Assembly (NCBI RefSeq): GCF_900188035.1
Contig: NZ_FZNN01000014.1
Coordinates: forward strand, 1-64,000
DNA length: 64,000 nt
Source: Puniceibacterium sediminis
Lineage (GTDB): Bacteria > Pseudomonadota > Alphaproteobacteria > Rhodobacterales > Rhodobacteraceae
Direction: 5' to 3'
In this document: in pieces, positions 25,039-35,526 of the stretch
Layout of the letters: each line of letters opens with the position of its first letter
Position numbering within the stretch: position 1 is the first letter of the stretch
Translations under genes and position numbers: made by a program
Notes under the pieces: model-generated
What the model saw: only the letters and a program-made list of their open reading frames with translations
What the model was told of the DNA's origin: nothing
Database searches by the model: none

Positions 25039-25962
25039 TCAGGGCCTTGGCCAGAGTGGATGCGGCACCGGGTCCTTGGCCTTCCAGAAATAGCGGCGGA
25101 AGACCTCAGCGTAAGAGGCGTAGCGATAGCCTTCGTTGCGTTTGAGATAACGTTCACGATTGCCAAAGTAGAGCGCGGGCAGGCGATACCATGGCACAGA
25201 CGCATGCATATGATGCACCACATGCAGGTTGTTGTTGAGAAAAATCAGCGCCAGCGGTCCGCGATCCTCGATGATCACCGTGCGCCCCCGGGCGCGGTCA
25301 TGCGCCTGATGTTCCAGAAAGGTCCGGATCTTGAGCACGCCATGAGCGCCATAAACCGAAAGCGCCCAAGCCCAAAGCGGCATATCGGCCACCCGCACCA
25401 TCCACCAAACCACCGGTACGAGCCCGGCAAGATGCAGCCCCCATGCCAGCCCGACCCGCCGGTCGCCAGCACGCAGCAGCGCCGCATCCGACGCCCAGAA
25501 CGTCACCGTACCCAGCGCCGGGCCAATCAGCAGTCGCCCGGCCAGCCGGTTGTTGATCTGCAACAACCAACGCAACCACGTCGGCAGGTGTACCCAGACG
25601 GCGGGGGCCAGATAATTGCTTTCGGGATCGTCGTAGGGGTCGGTCAGGATTGCATCGTTGTGATGCGCCAGATGCGTGTCCCGGAACCGCAAGTAGGGAA
25701 TCAGCACCGACAGGGGCGGGAACACCAGAGCGGAGTCGATCCAGGGGTTGCGCACCGGATGCCCGTGCAGCGCCTCGTGACTGAGCGAAGAATGCATCGC
25801 TGTCGTGACAAGGGTCAGCGCCATTCCCAGCGGCAGCCACAATGCAGCTGCCCATGTGGTGCCCAGCGCCCAGCCCCCGTAACATGCGGCCAGCAATCCC
25901 AATGTGGGCCACTCAATCGTTCGCACACGCCGTATGGCGCGGCGCAGGGCTGCACTGCTCAT
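25039..25962 (-). CDS. Membrane fatty acid desaturase
   Basis: A di-iron membrane desaturase of 307 aa. The three His boxes are complete: HSSLSHEALHGH, RDTHLAHHND and NNLHVVHHMHAS. Hydrophobic segments lie between them. The substrate is unknown; the family acts on fatty acyl chains or carotenoid-like lipids. It is divergent from an XRE-type regulator 113 bp away, which probably controls it. Confidence 0.85.
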   Translation of the reverse strand: MSSAALRRAIRRVRTIEWPTLGLLAACYGGWALGTTWAAALWLPLGMALTLVTTAMHSSLSHEALHGHPVRNPWIDSALVFPPLSVLIPYLRFRDTHLAHHNDAILTDPYDDPESNYLAPAVWVHLPTWLRWLLQINNRLAGRLLIGPALGTVTFWASDAALLRAGDRRVGLAWGLHLAGLVPVVWWMVRVADMPLWAWALSVYGAHGVLKIRTFLEHQAHDRARGRTVIIEDRGPLALIFLNNNLHVVHHMHASVPWYRLPALYFGNRERYLKRNEGYRYASYAEVFRRYFWKAKDPVPHPLWPRP

Positions 25963-26058
25963 TCCGTCTCCGATACCAGGGGATTATCCTGTAACCATCA
26001 CTAGAGGCTGACCTACGGAGGCGTACATTCCGGAAATAATTAACAAAATCAAACAAAT

Positions 26059-26072
26059 GTGATATTAATCAC
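26059..26072. promoter_or_regulatory. Candidate operator GTGAT-N4-ATCAC before the XRE gene
   Basis: GTGAT (26059-26063) and ATCAC (26068-26072) form an inverted repeat centred on ATTA in the AT-rich desaturase/XRE spacer, only 3 bp before the XRE start codon. It suits autorepression by the XRE protein. Confidence 0.4.
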
Positions 26073-26075
26073 CAA

Positions 26076-26936
26076 ATGCAGAATATTATCGACAAACGCA
26101 TCCGCGCCGCCCTGTTCCGCGACCGCCTGAGCCAGGCAATGACCCGCGCGAAGACAACGCAAAGCGCCCTGTCCCGGGACACGGGCGTCGACCGCTCGAC
26201 CATATCGCAATTGTTGACGGGCGAAGGCGCGCGCCTTCCCAATGCGCATGTCGTGGGCAGCTGTGCGACGGCTCTGGGTGTTTCTGCCGACTGGCTTTTG
26301 GGTCTGTCGGACCGTCCCGAAAGCGCCGCCGACCTGCTGGCCCATTCACTGTCGTTGACCGAAGCACCCCGGGCGCTGGTAGACGAACAGATTTTCGCCT
26401 GGCACCGCGAAGCCGCCGGCTACAAGATCCGCCACGTCCCGGCAGGCCTGCCCGACATGCTCAAGACCCGCGCCATGCTGGAATGGGAATATACGCCGCA
26501 ACTGGGACGCACGGCAGAACAGGCGATCAACGCCTCGGCGGACCGGCTTGACTGGATGCGCCAGTCACGGTCGGACTATGAGATGGCTCTGCCGCTGTTC
26601 GAGATGCAAAGCTTTGCCGCCGCTACCGGCTACTACGCCGATCTCCCCGCGCAGATACGCCACGACCAGATCGACCACCTTCTGACACTATGCGACGCGC
26701 TTTATCCGCGCCTGCGGACCTACCTTTATGACGCCCGAAGGCTCTACTCTGCGCCGGTCACGATCTTTGGACCGCTGCTCGCAGTGCTCTACGTCGGCCG
26801 CAATTATCTCGCCTTCCGCGACACCGCACGGATCACAGCCTTTACCACTCATTTCGACCAGCTCGTCCGCGAGGCGACAGTCACTGCACGTGCCTTGCCG
26901 GATCACCTTGAAACCCTCAGGTCAGAAATCGCCTGA
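26076..26936 (+). CDS. XRE-family helix-turn-helix regulator
   Basis: The N-terminal XRE domain (SALSRDTGVDRSTISQLL at about residues 27-45) is followed by ALGVSADWLLGLSD and a longer C-terminal ligand- or oligomerisation-type domain of roughly 200 residues. The 286-aa length fits regulators of this kind. It is transcribed away from the fatty-acid desaturase, so a role in membrane lipid control is a reasonable guess. Confidence 0.82.
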   Translation: MQNIIDKRIRAALFRDRLSQAMTRAKTTQSALSRDTGVDRSTISQLLTGEGARLPNAHVVGSCATALGVSADWLLGLSDRPESAADLLAHSLSLTEAPRALVDEQIFAWHREAAGYKIRHVPAGLPDMLKTRAMLEWEYTPQLGRTAEQAINASADRLDWMRQSRSDYEMALPLFEMQSFAAATGYYADLPAQIRHDQIDHLLTLCDALYPRLRTYLYDARRLYSAPVTIFGPLLAVLYVGRNYLAFRDTARITAFTTHFDQLVREATVTARALPDHLETLRSEIA

Positions 26937-26944
26937 CCCCTTCA

Positions 26945-26990
26945 CCTAAATATTCTCGGGGTGCGCGAGGGGACGGACGGCCCCTCGCGC
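26945..26990 (+). terminator. Repeat-type hairpin after the XRE gene
   Basis: TAAATATTCTCGGGG is followed by a perfect 10-bp stem, GCGCGAGGGG (26963-26972) with CCCCTCGCGC (26981-26990). It has the same layout as the motifs at 41971-42022 and 53843-53884, a dispersed intergenic unit of this genome. There is no T-run. Confidence 0.5.
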
Positions 26991-27002
26991 CCATAGTGCA
27001 GA

Positions 27003-28046
27003 TCAGAAGGGCATCGGATGCGCCTTGTGGACCTCATCAAGTTTCTCCAGCAGCTCGAGCGAAAGCGTCACGTCCTTTGCCCCCAGGATCCGCTCCAGCT
27101 GCTCGACCGTGGTCGCGCCAAAGATCGACGAAGCGACAAAGGGACGGCGCGCCGACCAGGCCAGCGCCATGTGCACCGGATCGATCCCGAATTCCTCAGC
27201 CACCTTCAGATAGGCATCGACCGCCAGAAACGCGCGGTCGGTCTTGCGCCCACCCAGATCGCCGTTGAACGCCATACGCGACCCACCTGGCACCGCACCG
27301 CCCTGATACTTGCCCGTCAGCAGACCCGCAGCCAAAGGCGAAAACGGCAGCAGGCTGACGGCCTCGTTCACCATCAGTTCGGCCAGATCCGTATCCGCCA
27401 GACGGCACATCAGCGAATATTCGTTCTGGATCGATGCCACGCGGGGTGTCGCGGTTTCTTCGGCAACCTTCAGCCACATCGCCGTGCCCCAGGCACTTTC
27501 GTTCGACAGACCGAAATTGCGGATCGTGCCGCGGTTCATCTCGTCCTTCAGGGCACCCAGCGCGTCGTGCATGTGTTGGATCGTGCTCGCCTTGTCCTGA
27601 CCGCTTGGGTCAAAGGTCCAGTTCTTGCGGAACATGTAGGACCCGCGATTGGGCCAGTGAAACTGATAAAGATCGATCACATCGGTCTTCAGCCGCTTCA
27701 GGGAAGCCTCGATGCACCCCGGAATCGTTTCTGACGTGATGGGTGCACCGCCACGTACAAAATCCTGCCCTTCTCCCGAATGCTTGGTCGCGAGGATCCA
27801 GTCGTTGCGCCGCCCGGTGGCCGCGAACCAGTTGCCGATGATTTCCTCGGTCAGGCCGACCGTCTTTGCCAGCACTGGGTTGACCGGATACATCTCTGCC
27901 GTGTCGATGAAGTTGATACCGGCGTCATGCGCCATCGCGATCTGGCGGTGGGCGACGGTTTCGTTCGTCTGGTTGCCGTAGGTCATCGTGCCAAGGCACA
28001 GCTCGGACACCATCAGGCCGGTTCGACCAAGCGGATTCATCTTCAT
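27003..28046 (-). CDS. Aldo/keto reductase (Tas-like)
   Basis: A 347-aa NADPH-dependent aldo/keto reductase. The catalytic tetrad is visible: D48 and Y53 (FIDTAEMY), K88 (ATKHSG) and H130 (YQFHWP). The C-terminal cofactor-binding region reads VASSIFGATTVEQLE. The sequence with MYPVNP and TEEIIGNWF fits the Tas/YajO-like subgroup; the substrate is not evident. It lies alone between the XRE gene and the modABC operon. Confidence 0.88.
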   Translation of the reverse strand: MKMNPLGRTGLMVSELCLGTMTYGNQTNETVAHRQIAMAHDAGINFIDTAEMYPVNPVLAKTVGLTEEIIGNWFAATGRRNDWILATKHSGEGQDFVRGGAPITSETIPGCIEASLKRLKTDVIDLYQFHWPNRGSYMFRKNWTFDPSGQDKASTIQHMHDALGALKDEMNRGTIRNFGLSNESAWGTAMWLKVAEETATPRVASIQNEYSLMCRLADTDLAELMVNEAVSLLPFSPLAAGLLTGKYQGGAVPGGSRMAFNGDLGGRKTDRAFLAVDAYLKVAEEFGIDPVHMALAWSARRPFVASSIFGATTVEQLERILGAKDVTLSLELLEKLDEVHKAHPMPF

Positions 28047-28094
28047 ATCAGGACACCTTTCATTCTGCGTTGCGGCGCAAACTAACCGCGCCAG

Positions 28095-29189
28095 TCAACT
28101 CTGCAAGCCCAGACCGATATCGGTCTGCGCCACGGCCACCGACTTCAGCACTGCGAAACAGGAACTGCCTTCGCGCAGATCAAGGGCATCCGCCGAACGC
28201 CGCGTTATCCGGGCCAGCAGCATATTAGTCCCGGCGCGCAGCTGCACGATGACCCCGGGCCCCTCGCCGCGCCGCAGGCTCAGGACCTCGACCGGCAGAA
28301 TGTTCAGCGCCGAAATACCGCTGGGGCGTTCCACCGCCAACATCACATCCTGCGCAAGTATCCGCACCCTCAATTCTGATCCGATGTCGGCTTCGACCTC
28401 GGGCAGGCACAACACCCCGCCGGAAAATTGCAGCTCTGTCACCCCATCGGCGGCATGCCTCAAAACCCGCGCTTCAATCACCGCGCCCGCATCCCGCACG
28501 CCCATGACCCGCACCATGCCCGGATCTGACAGCAGCGCGCTTGCGGGGCCAGCTTTCAGCACGCGCCCTTCCTCCATCACGACCACATGGGTCGCAAGCC
28601 GGGCGACTTCGGAAACATTGTGGCTGACGTAAAGGATCGGCACACCCGCCTCTGTCCGCAGCCGTTCCAGATACGGCAGGATCTCGGCCTTGCGTGCCCC
28701 GTCCAATGCCGCCAGTGGTTCGTCCATCAGCAGCATCAGGGGGTCCGCCAGCAGCGCCCGACCGATGGCGACACGCTGTGCTTCGCCCCCTGACAACGCG
28801 CCGGGCTTTCGGTTCAGCAGGGTACCGATACCCAACAGGTCGACGACCCGCTCCAGCCCGTCCTGCGACCGGTTCCCCGAAACGCGGCGCGCATAAAGCA
28901 GGTTTTGCCGCACGGTCAGGTGCGGAAACAGCCGCCCCTCCTGAAAAACGTATCCCAGCCGCCGCTTGTGCACCGGCACCGAGACACACGCGGCACTGTC
29001 AAACAGCACCTGTTCGCCAACGACGATGCGACCCTGCGACGGTGCCAGCAACCCGGCGACCGCGTTTACCACCGATGTCTTGCCCGACCCCGATCGGCCG
29101 AACAGAACCGTCACGCCGTCGGGCGCGTCGAACTGCACATCAAGGCGGAAATCGCCAAGGGTGTGGCGGACATCGACGGACAGGCTCAT
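28095..29189 (-). CDS. modC: Molybdate ABC transporter ATP-binding protein ModC
   Basis: An ABC ATPase with Walker A (GRSGSGKTS), Q-loop (VFQEGRLFPH), signature (LSGGEAQR), Walker B (LMLLMDEP) and H-loop (YVSHN). A C-terminal TOBE/Mop domain of about 70 residues (ALNILPVEVLSL to the end) binds molybdate and is typical of ModC. The ATG at 29189 overlaps the modB stop (ATGA), which decides the start over the longer open frame. It is the last gene of modABC and acts on the cytosolic face with ModB. Confidence 0.93.
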   Translation of the reverse strand: MSLSVDVRHTLGDFRLDVQFDAPDGVTVLFGRSGSGKTSVVNAVAGLLAPSQGRIVVGEQVLFDSAACVSVPVHKRRLGYVFQEGRLFPHLTVRQNLLYARRVSGNRSQDGLERVVDLLGIGTLLNRKPGALSGGEAQRVAIGRALLADPLMLLMDEPLAALDGARKAEILPYLERLRTEAGVPILYVSHNVSEVARLATHVVVMEEGRVLKAGPASALLSDPGMVRVMGVRDAGAVIEARVLRHAADGVTELQFSGGVLCLPEVEADIGSELRVRILAQDVMLAVERPSGISALNILPVEVLSLRRGEGPGVIVQLRAGTNMLLARITRRSADALDLREGSSCFAVLKSVAVAQTDIGLGLQS

Positions 29190-29881
29190 CGTCCGGAAAT
29201 CCTGCGCGCAACCCGCCGCGCGAACCATTCAGACAACAGCAGCGCCAGCATGGCCATCGTGACTGATACAATCACCAGCCGTACCGCCGACTCCTCGCCC
29301 CCCGGGACCTGCAGAAAGGCGTAAATGGCCGATGGCACCGTCCGCGTTTGTCCTGGTATGTTCGACACAAAGGTAATGGTCGCGCCGAATTCGCCCATCG
29401 CCTTGGCAAAGGCGAGCACTGCCCCCGCAATCACTCCGGGCGCGATCAGTGGCAGGGTGACCGTCACGAACACCTTCCAGCGCGACGCGCCCAAAGTCCC
29501 CGCCGCCTGCTCCAGCTTCGGGTCCACCGCTTCGATGGCAAGGCGCATGGCGCGCACCATCAGTGGAAAGGCCATGATCGCCGCCGCCAGCGCCGCCCCC
29601 GTCCAGCGGAATGCCAGCACGATGCCGAACCACTGATCCAGAACGCCCCCGACAGGCCCCCGCCGCCCGAAGGTCAGCAGCAACAGATATCCCGTAACGA
29701 CCGGTGGCAGGATCAGCGGCAGATGCACAATTCCGTTCAGCACCTGCCGCCCCGGAAACCGCCCACGCGCCAGCAGCATCGCCACGCCAAGTCCAAACGG
29801 CAAAGAGGTCAGCGTTGCCCAGAAGGCAACCTTCAGCGACAGCGCGACAGCCTGCCATTCCTCGGGGCCAAGAAAATCCAT
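29186..29881 (-). CDS. modB: Molybdate ABC transporter permease ModB
   Basis: A 231-aa membrane permease with about five helices and the EAA-type loop (EQAAGTLGASRWKVFVTVTL). Characteristic stretches are LPLILPPVVTGYLLL and GEFGATITFVSNIPG. It lies between modA (15 bp upstream) and modC (4-bp overlap). Confidence 0.93.
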   Translation of the reverse strand: MDFLGPEEWQAVALSLKVAFWATLTSLPFGLGVAMLLARGRFPGRQVLNGIVHLPLILPPVVTGYLLLLTFGRRGPVGGVLDQWFGIVLAFRWTGAALAAAIMAFPLMVRAMRLAIEAVDPKLEQAAGTLGASRWKVFVTVTLPLIAPGVIAGAVLAFAKAMGEFGATITFVSNIPGQTRTVPSAIYAFLQVPGGEESAVRLVIVSVTMAMLALLLSEWFARRVARRISGR

Positions 29882-29896
29882 GACCCCCGCTGTAAC

Positions 29897-30679
29897 CTAC
29901 TCTGACGGCAGGACAAAGCCATGTTGTTGCAGGATCGCGCCGCCCTCGGGACCAGCCAGCCAGTCCAGAAAGGCCTCAGCCGCCTCTGGCTCTGCCGCAT
30001 CGCGCGTCACCGCCCCGGGATACAGGATCGGCGGATGGCTTTCCTCGGGGAAGGTGGCGGCCACATGAACGCGCCTTTCCGCCACTGCGTCGGTGGCGTA
30101 GACGATGCCATATGGCGCCTCGCCCAGCGCCACCAGCGCCAGCGCGGCGCGCACATTGTCGGCCTGCGCCACGCGGGGCGCGAGGGCGTCCCACTGGCCG
30201 AGCCATTCCAGTGCGGCCTTGCCGTAGATCCCGGCGGGCACCGCCTCGACCAGTGCCATGGCCAGCCGCGCGTCCGGCCCCAACCGGGCGGCGATGTCAA
30301 AGTCTGGCGTGATATCTACCGCCTTGCCCCACGCGGGGCCGGTACGGATCAGCACCAGCGCGTTACCCATCAATATCCGCCGCGTTTCCGGGTCGATCAT
30401 TCCCTGCCCGTCAAGCCAGTCCATCCACTCGGGGTTGGCCGACAGGAATATATCGACCGGTGCCCCGGCCGCGATCTGGCGCGCCAATGCAGAACTACCC
30501 GCAGGCGCGAGGGTCACCTGATTGCCGGTTTCGGCCTCCCAGACCTGGGCCGCCTCTGTCAGCGCATCGCCGGTCGAAGCCGCAGCAAAGACCATAATCT
30601 CGGCGGCGCGCAGCGGTACGGCGCAACATATTAACACCAGCCAGAGTGTCAGGCTGCGTACCCCGCGCAATTTGTGCAT
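29897..30679 (-). CDS. modA: Molybdate-binding periplasmic protein ModA
   Basis: A signal peptide (LTLWLVLICCAVPLRA) is followed by the ModA fold, with EIMVFAAASTGDALTEAA at the start of the mature protein and PAGSSALARQIAAGAPVDIFLSA for oxyanion binding. The ATG at 30679 has AGGA at 8-nt spacing and gives a proper signal peptide; the longer open frame upstream (to 30775) is not supported. It is the first gene of modABC. I saw no clear ModE-type palindrome in the upstream 300 bp. Confidence 0.92.
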   Translation of the reverse strand: MHKLRGVRSLTLWLVLICCAVPLRAAEIMVFAAASTGDALTEAAQVWEAETGNQVTLAPAGSSALARQIAAGAPVDIFLSANPEWMDWLDGQGMIDPETRRILMGNALVLIRTGPAWGKAVDITPDFDIAARLGPDARLAMALVEAVPAGIYGKAALEWLGQWDALAPRVAQADNVRAALALVALGEAPYGIVYATDAVAERRVHVAATFPEESHPPILYPGAVTRDAAEPEAAEAFLDWLAGPEGGAILQQHGFVLPSE

Positions 30680-30984
30680 TTTACATCCTATGACTGCATT
30701 TTTTCCTAAACTGCCAAAAATACCCACCGGCCACAAGGCTCTTGGCAACGGGTTAATGGCAATCAGATACCGCAAATGTTTCCTCTGACCGACATGCTGC
30801 GCGCCGCCGTGACCTTTGTGATAGCGCTCGGACTGCTCAGTCGGCGACTTTGTTTAGCCCAATCCACATCTCGCCCCACAGCCCGGAGCCGCCGCCGCCG
30901 CCTCCTCACAGGCTCAGACCGAAAACGACACCCAAGGTCGCAACCTGTCTCGACACAGCCAACGTCGCATGGCCTAAGAGACGC
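30680..30984. other. Divergent spacer between modABC and the MFS gene
   Basis: 305 bp with no supported gene. The modA-proximal 60 bp are AT-rich and should carry the mod promoter. Open frames here are Arg/Pro-rich and lack ribosome-binding sites. Confidence 0.5.
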
Positions 30985-32208
30985 ATGCGCCTGCCCCTGT
31001 CCTTTGTGGCCCTCTTCCTGTCGGTCATCCTTCTGCAACTGTCCTCGGGTGCTCTTGGCCCGCTGGACGCGCTGTCGGGCTTTGCGCTGAACTTCTCGAC
31101 CTCTGAAATCGGGATGCTGGGATCGGCGCATTTCTTCGGATTCTTCATCGGCTGTTGGTTTGCACCCCGCCTCATGGGGTCGGTCGGCCACGCGCGCGCC
31201 TTCGCCGCCTTTACGGCCTTTGGTGCCATCGGCCTGCTGGCGCATATGCTGGTGCTTGATCCTTACGCATGGGCACTGATGCGCATCGCGTCAGGATTAT
31301 GCGTCGCGGGCTGCTATACGGTGATCGAGGCGTGGATGCAGGCCGAGGTCACGAACGAAACACGAGGCCGCGCCATGGGGTCCTACCGGGTGGCGGACAT
31401 GGGCGCATCCCTAGTCGCACAGCTGATGATCGGGGTTCTGGATCCAGCCCACTATGTCAGTTACAACATTCTGGCCTTGCTCTGCTGTGCCGCTCTGCTG
31501 CCACTGACGCTGACCACCTCAAAGCAGCCTGAAACACCTGCCGCCCCCCGCCTGCGCCCGCGCCTTGCCGTGGATCGATCGCCGCTGGCTGCGGCCGGGG
31601 TGATCGTGGCGGCGCTGTCCTCGGCCTCTTTCCGGATGGTCGGCCCGGTCTACGGTCAGGGCGTCGGCCTTGCGGTGGATCAGATCGCATGGTTCCTTGC
31701 CGCCTTTGTGCTGGGCGGGGCGCTGTCGCAATATCCCGTGGGCTGGCTCGCCGATAAATTCGACCGCCGTCTAGTGCTGATCTGGCTCTCGGTCGCCGCT
31801 ATATTCAGCTGTGCCTTGACCGCCTCGCTCACCGGCTTGTCGACTGCGGGCATCATGCTCACCGCGACATTCTTTGGCCTCACCACCTTTCCCATATACT
31901 CGGTCGCCTCGGCCCATGCCCACGACTTTGCCGACAGCTCGGAACGGGTCGAACTCTCAGCTGCGCTTATGTTCTGGTACGCTGTCGGCGCAATTGCGGC
32001 GCCCTACGTGGCGTCATTGCTGATGAATGCCTTCGGCCCGCCTGCACTGTTCATCCTGATCGCCATCGGTCATGCCGTCCTTGTGGTTTTCGGCATGATC
32101 CGCATGCGGGCGCGCCCCGCTGCCCGGCCCCGCACGCCCTACGTCTATGCACCGCGCACCAGCTTCCTGATCGGCCGCCTCATGGCCCGCGCACGCGATC
32201 GCCACTGA
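30985..32208 (+). CDS. MFS transporter (YcaD-like)
   Basis: A 407-aa major facilitator protein with about 12 hydrophobic helices, a loop-2/3-like motif after the second helix and a matching one in the second half (WLADKFDRRLVL). The second helix reads GMLGSAHFFGFFIGCW. The ATG at 30985 (MRLPLSFVALFL) begins the first helix; the earlier open frame is Pro-rich without a ribosome-binding site. The substrate is unknown. A GGGGGC/GCCCCC hairpin (32212-32228) follows its stop. Confidence 0.82.
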   Translation: MRLPLSFVALFLSVILLQLSSGALGPLDALSGFALNFSTSEIGMLGSAHFFGFFIGCWFAPRLMGSVGHARAFAAFTAFGAIGLLAHMLVLDPYAWALMRIASGLCVAGCYTVIEAWMQAEVTNETRGRAMGSYRVADMGASLVAQLMIGVLDPAHYVSYNILALLCCAALLPLTLTTSKQPETPAAPRLRPRLAVDRSPLAAAGVIVAALSSASFRMVGPVYGQGVGLAVDQIAWFLAAFVLGGALSQYPVGWLADKFDRRLVLIWLSVAAIFSCALTASLTGLSTAGIMLTATFFGLTTFPIYSVASAHAHDFADSSERVELSAALMFWYAVGAIAAPYVASLLMNAFGPPALFILIAIGHAVLVVFGMIRMRARPAARPRTPYVYAPRTSFLIGRLMARARDRH

Positions 32209-32211
32209 CAG

Positions 32212-32228
32212 GGGGGCAGTCAGCCCCC
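32212..32228 (+). terminator. Short GC hairpin after the MFS gene
   Basis: GGGGGC (32212-32217) and GCCCCC (32223-32228) form a 6-bp stem with a 5-nt loop. No T-run follows, so termination is uncertain. Confidence 0.3.
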
Positions 32229-32303
32229 ACATTCCCGCCACTGGCCACGCCCTGCAACATCCGGTAAAGCACACCAAACCCTGACATCAGCGGGACCAAA
32301 GAC

Positions 32304-34016
<1,713 letters not shown>

Positions 34017-34057
34017 CAGGCACCAGATCAATACGACGCACTTTGGTTGCCACATGC

Positions 34058-34091
34058 AAAAACGCCGGACCCCGCAGGGCCCGGCGTTTTT
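34058..34091. terminator. Bidirectional terminator between metG and the FKBP gene
   Basis: AAAAACGCCGG (34058-34068) pairs with CCGGCGTTTTT (34081-34091). The A-run and T-run make it work for metG (plus) and for the convergent FKBP gene (minus). Confidence 0.85.
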
Positions 34092-34143
34092 CAATCAAAC
34101 CAGTGTGGCCAAAGGCCACTCAATCGGATCAAATCCGGTTGGC

Positions 34144-34572
34144 TCAGGCGATCTCGACCAGCTCGATGGCAAAGGTCAGATCCTTGCCCGCCAGCGGGTG
34201 GTTCGCATCCAGTGTCACCTCGGCCTCGGTCAGTTCGACCACCGTCACCGGCATCACTTCACCTGTCGGGGTCTGAACCTGCAACTGCGTACCCAAGTCC
34301 AGCGGGATATCATCCGGAATCTCGGTGCGCGGCACGGCTTGGCGCGCCTGGGGGTTGGGCTGGCCATAGGCCTCGTCCGCGACGATCGCCACGGTCTTCT
34401 TCTCGCCGATCGTCATGCCGGGGATCGCCTTGTCGAGCCCGGGGATGATCTGCCCGGAACCCACGGTGAATTCCAGCGGATCGCGCCCCGTCGAACTGTC
34501 GAATGTCGTGCCATCATCCAATGTGCCGGTATAATGAATGCGCACGGTGTCACCCGTTTTCACTTCTGTCAT
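34144..34572 (-). CDS. FKBP-type peptidyl-prolyl isomerase (SlyD-like)
   Basis: A 142-aa FKBP domain with DGTTFDSS, GQIIPGLDKAIPGM and the inserted flap region (EAYGQPNPQARQAVP) of the SlyD group. The usual His-rich metal tail of SlyD is absent. The ATG at 34572 (MTEVKTGDTVRIHY) fits the family start; Met at 34593 is an alternative. It catalyses proline isomerisation and helps folding in the cytosol. It is convergent with metG. Confidence 0.9.
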   Translation of the reverse strand: MTEVKTGDTVRIHYTGTLDDGTTFDSSTGRDPLEFTVGSGQIIPGLDKAIPGMTIGEKKTVAIVADEAYGQPNPQARQAVPRTEIPDDIPLDLGTQLQVQTPTGEVMPVTVVELTEAEVTLDANHPLAGKDLTFAIELVEIA

Positions 34573-34842
34573 ACGGAAATCCAGTCTTGTCATGAAGGTT
34601 ACTTTGCGAGGCCGCGTCCTGCGCGGGTACTCATGCTCATGCACAAATTTAGGGGCGGCAGGCAGAAATTGCAAACCAACTTCCTCGAAACAGCTGAAAA
34701 AGCACGATATCCGTGCCTTTTATCGTGCCCGCGCTGCGTGCCACGCCCCCCACACCCGCGCCGCCGCCCCGCGACCTCTTTCTCCCTTTCCCCGGTAGCG
34801 CCAGCATGACAGTCTGGCCGCAATTCGAAATCGGGGGGACCC

Positions 34843-35526
34843 ATGGCCATCACAACCTGCATCTTCGATGCCTACGGCACGCTGTTCGATGTCGCCTCTG
34901 CTGCGCGCCGCGCGGCAGACGAACCCGGTCGGGACGCGCTGGCCGCCTGCTGGAAAACCCTGGCCGAGGACTGGCGGCTCAAGCAACTGCAATACACATG
35001 GCTGCGCGCGATCACCAAAGAACACACAACCTTCTGGCAGGTCACGATGGATGGCCTCGATTGGGCCATCGAGCGCCACGGTCTGGACGGTGACCCCGAG
35101 TTGCGCGAACGCCTGTTGGCCCTCTACTGGGAACTCGCCGCCTATCCGGAGGTGCCCGAAATGCTCGCCACGCTCAAGGCACACGGCAAAACCTGCGCCA
35201 TCCTGTCAAACGGCAATCCCGACATGCTCGACGGTGCCGTCGATAGCGCGGGCATTGAAACCTGGCTCGACGCAGTTCTCTCGGTCGAGGCGGTGCAGAT
35301 CTTCAAACCCGCCTCGCAGGTTTATGACCTTGTCGGCCAGCGCTTCGGCTGCGCCCCCGAAGAAGTACTGTTCGTTTCCTCCAACGGCTGGGATATTGCT
35401 GGCGCGGCCGGTTACGGCTTTACCACCGCCTGGGTCAATCGCGCAGGCGACCCGGTCGACCGGTTGCCGCACCGCCCACGTCACATCCTGAAAAACCTTT
35501 CCACAATCCCGGAACTTGCCAGCTGA
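34843..35526 (+). CDS. Haloacid dehalogenase type II
   Basis: A 227-aa HAD protein with the L-2-haloacid dehalogenase pattern: DAYGTLFD (nucleophile Asp near residue 9), ILSNGNP, IFKPASQVY and FVSSNGWDIAGAAGYG. These enzymes release halide from 2-haloalkanoic acids. GGGGGA precedes the ATG. Its stop shares one base with the start of the alpha/beta hydrolase at 35526 (TGATG), so the two are translationally coupled. Confidence 0.9.
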   Translation: MAITTCIFDAYGTLFDVASAARRAADEPGRDALAACWKTLAEDWRLKQLQYTWLRAITKEHTTFWQVTMDGLDWAIERHGLDGDPELRERLLALYWELAAYPEVPEMLATLKAHGKTCAILSNGNPDMLDGAVDSAGIETWLDAVLSVEAVQIFKPASQVYDLVGQRFGCAPEEVLFVSSNGWDIAGAAGYGFTTAWVNRAGDPVDRLPHRPRHILKNLSTIPELAS

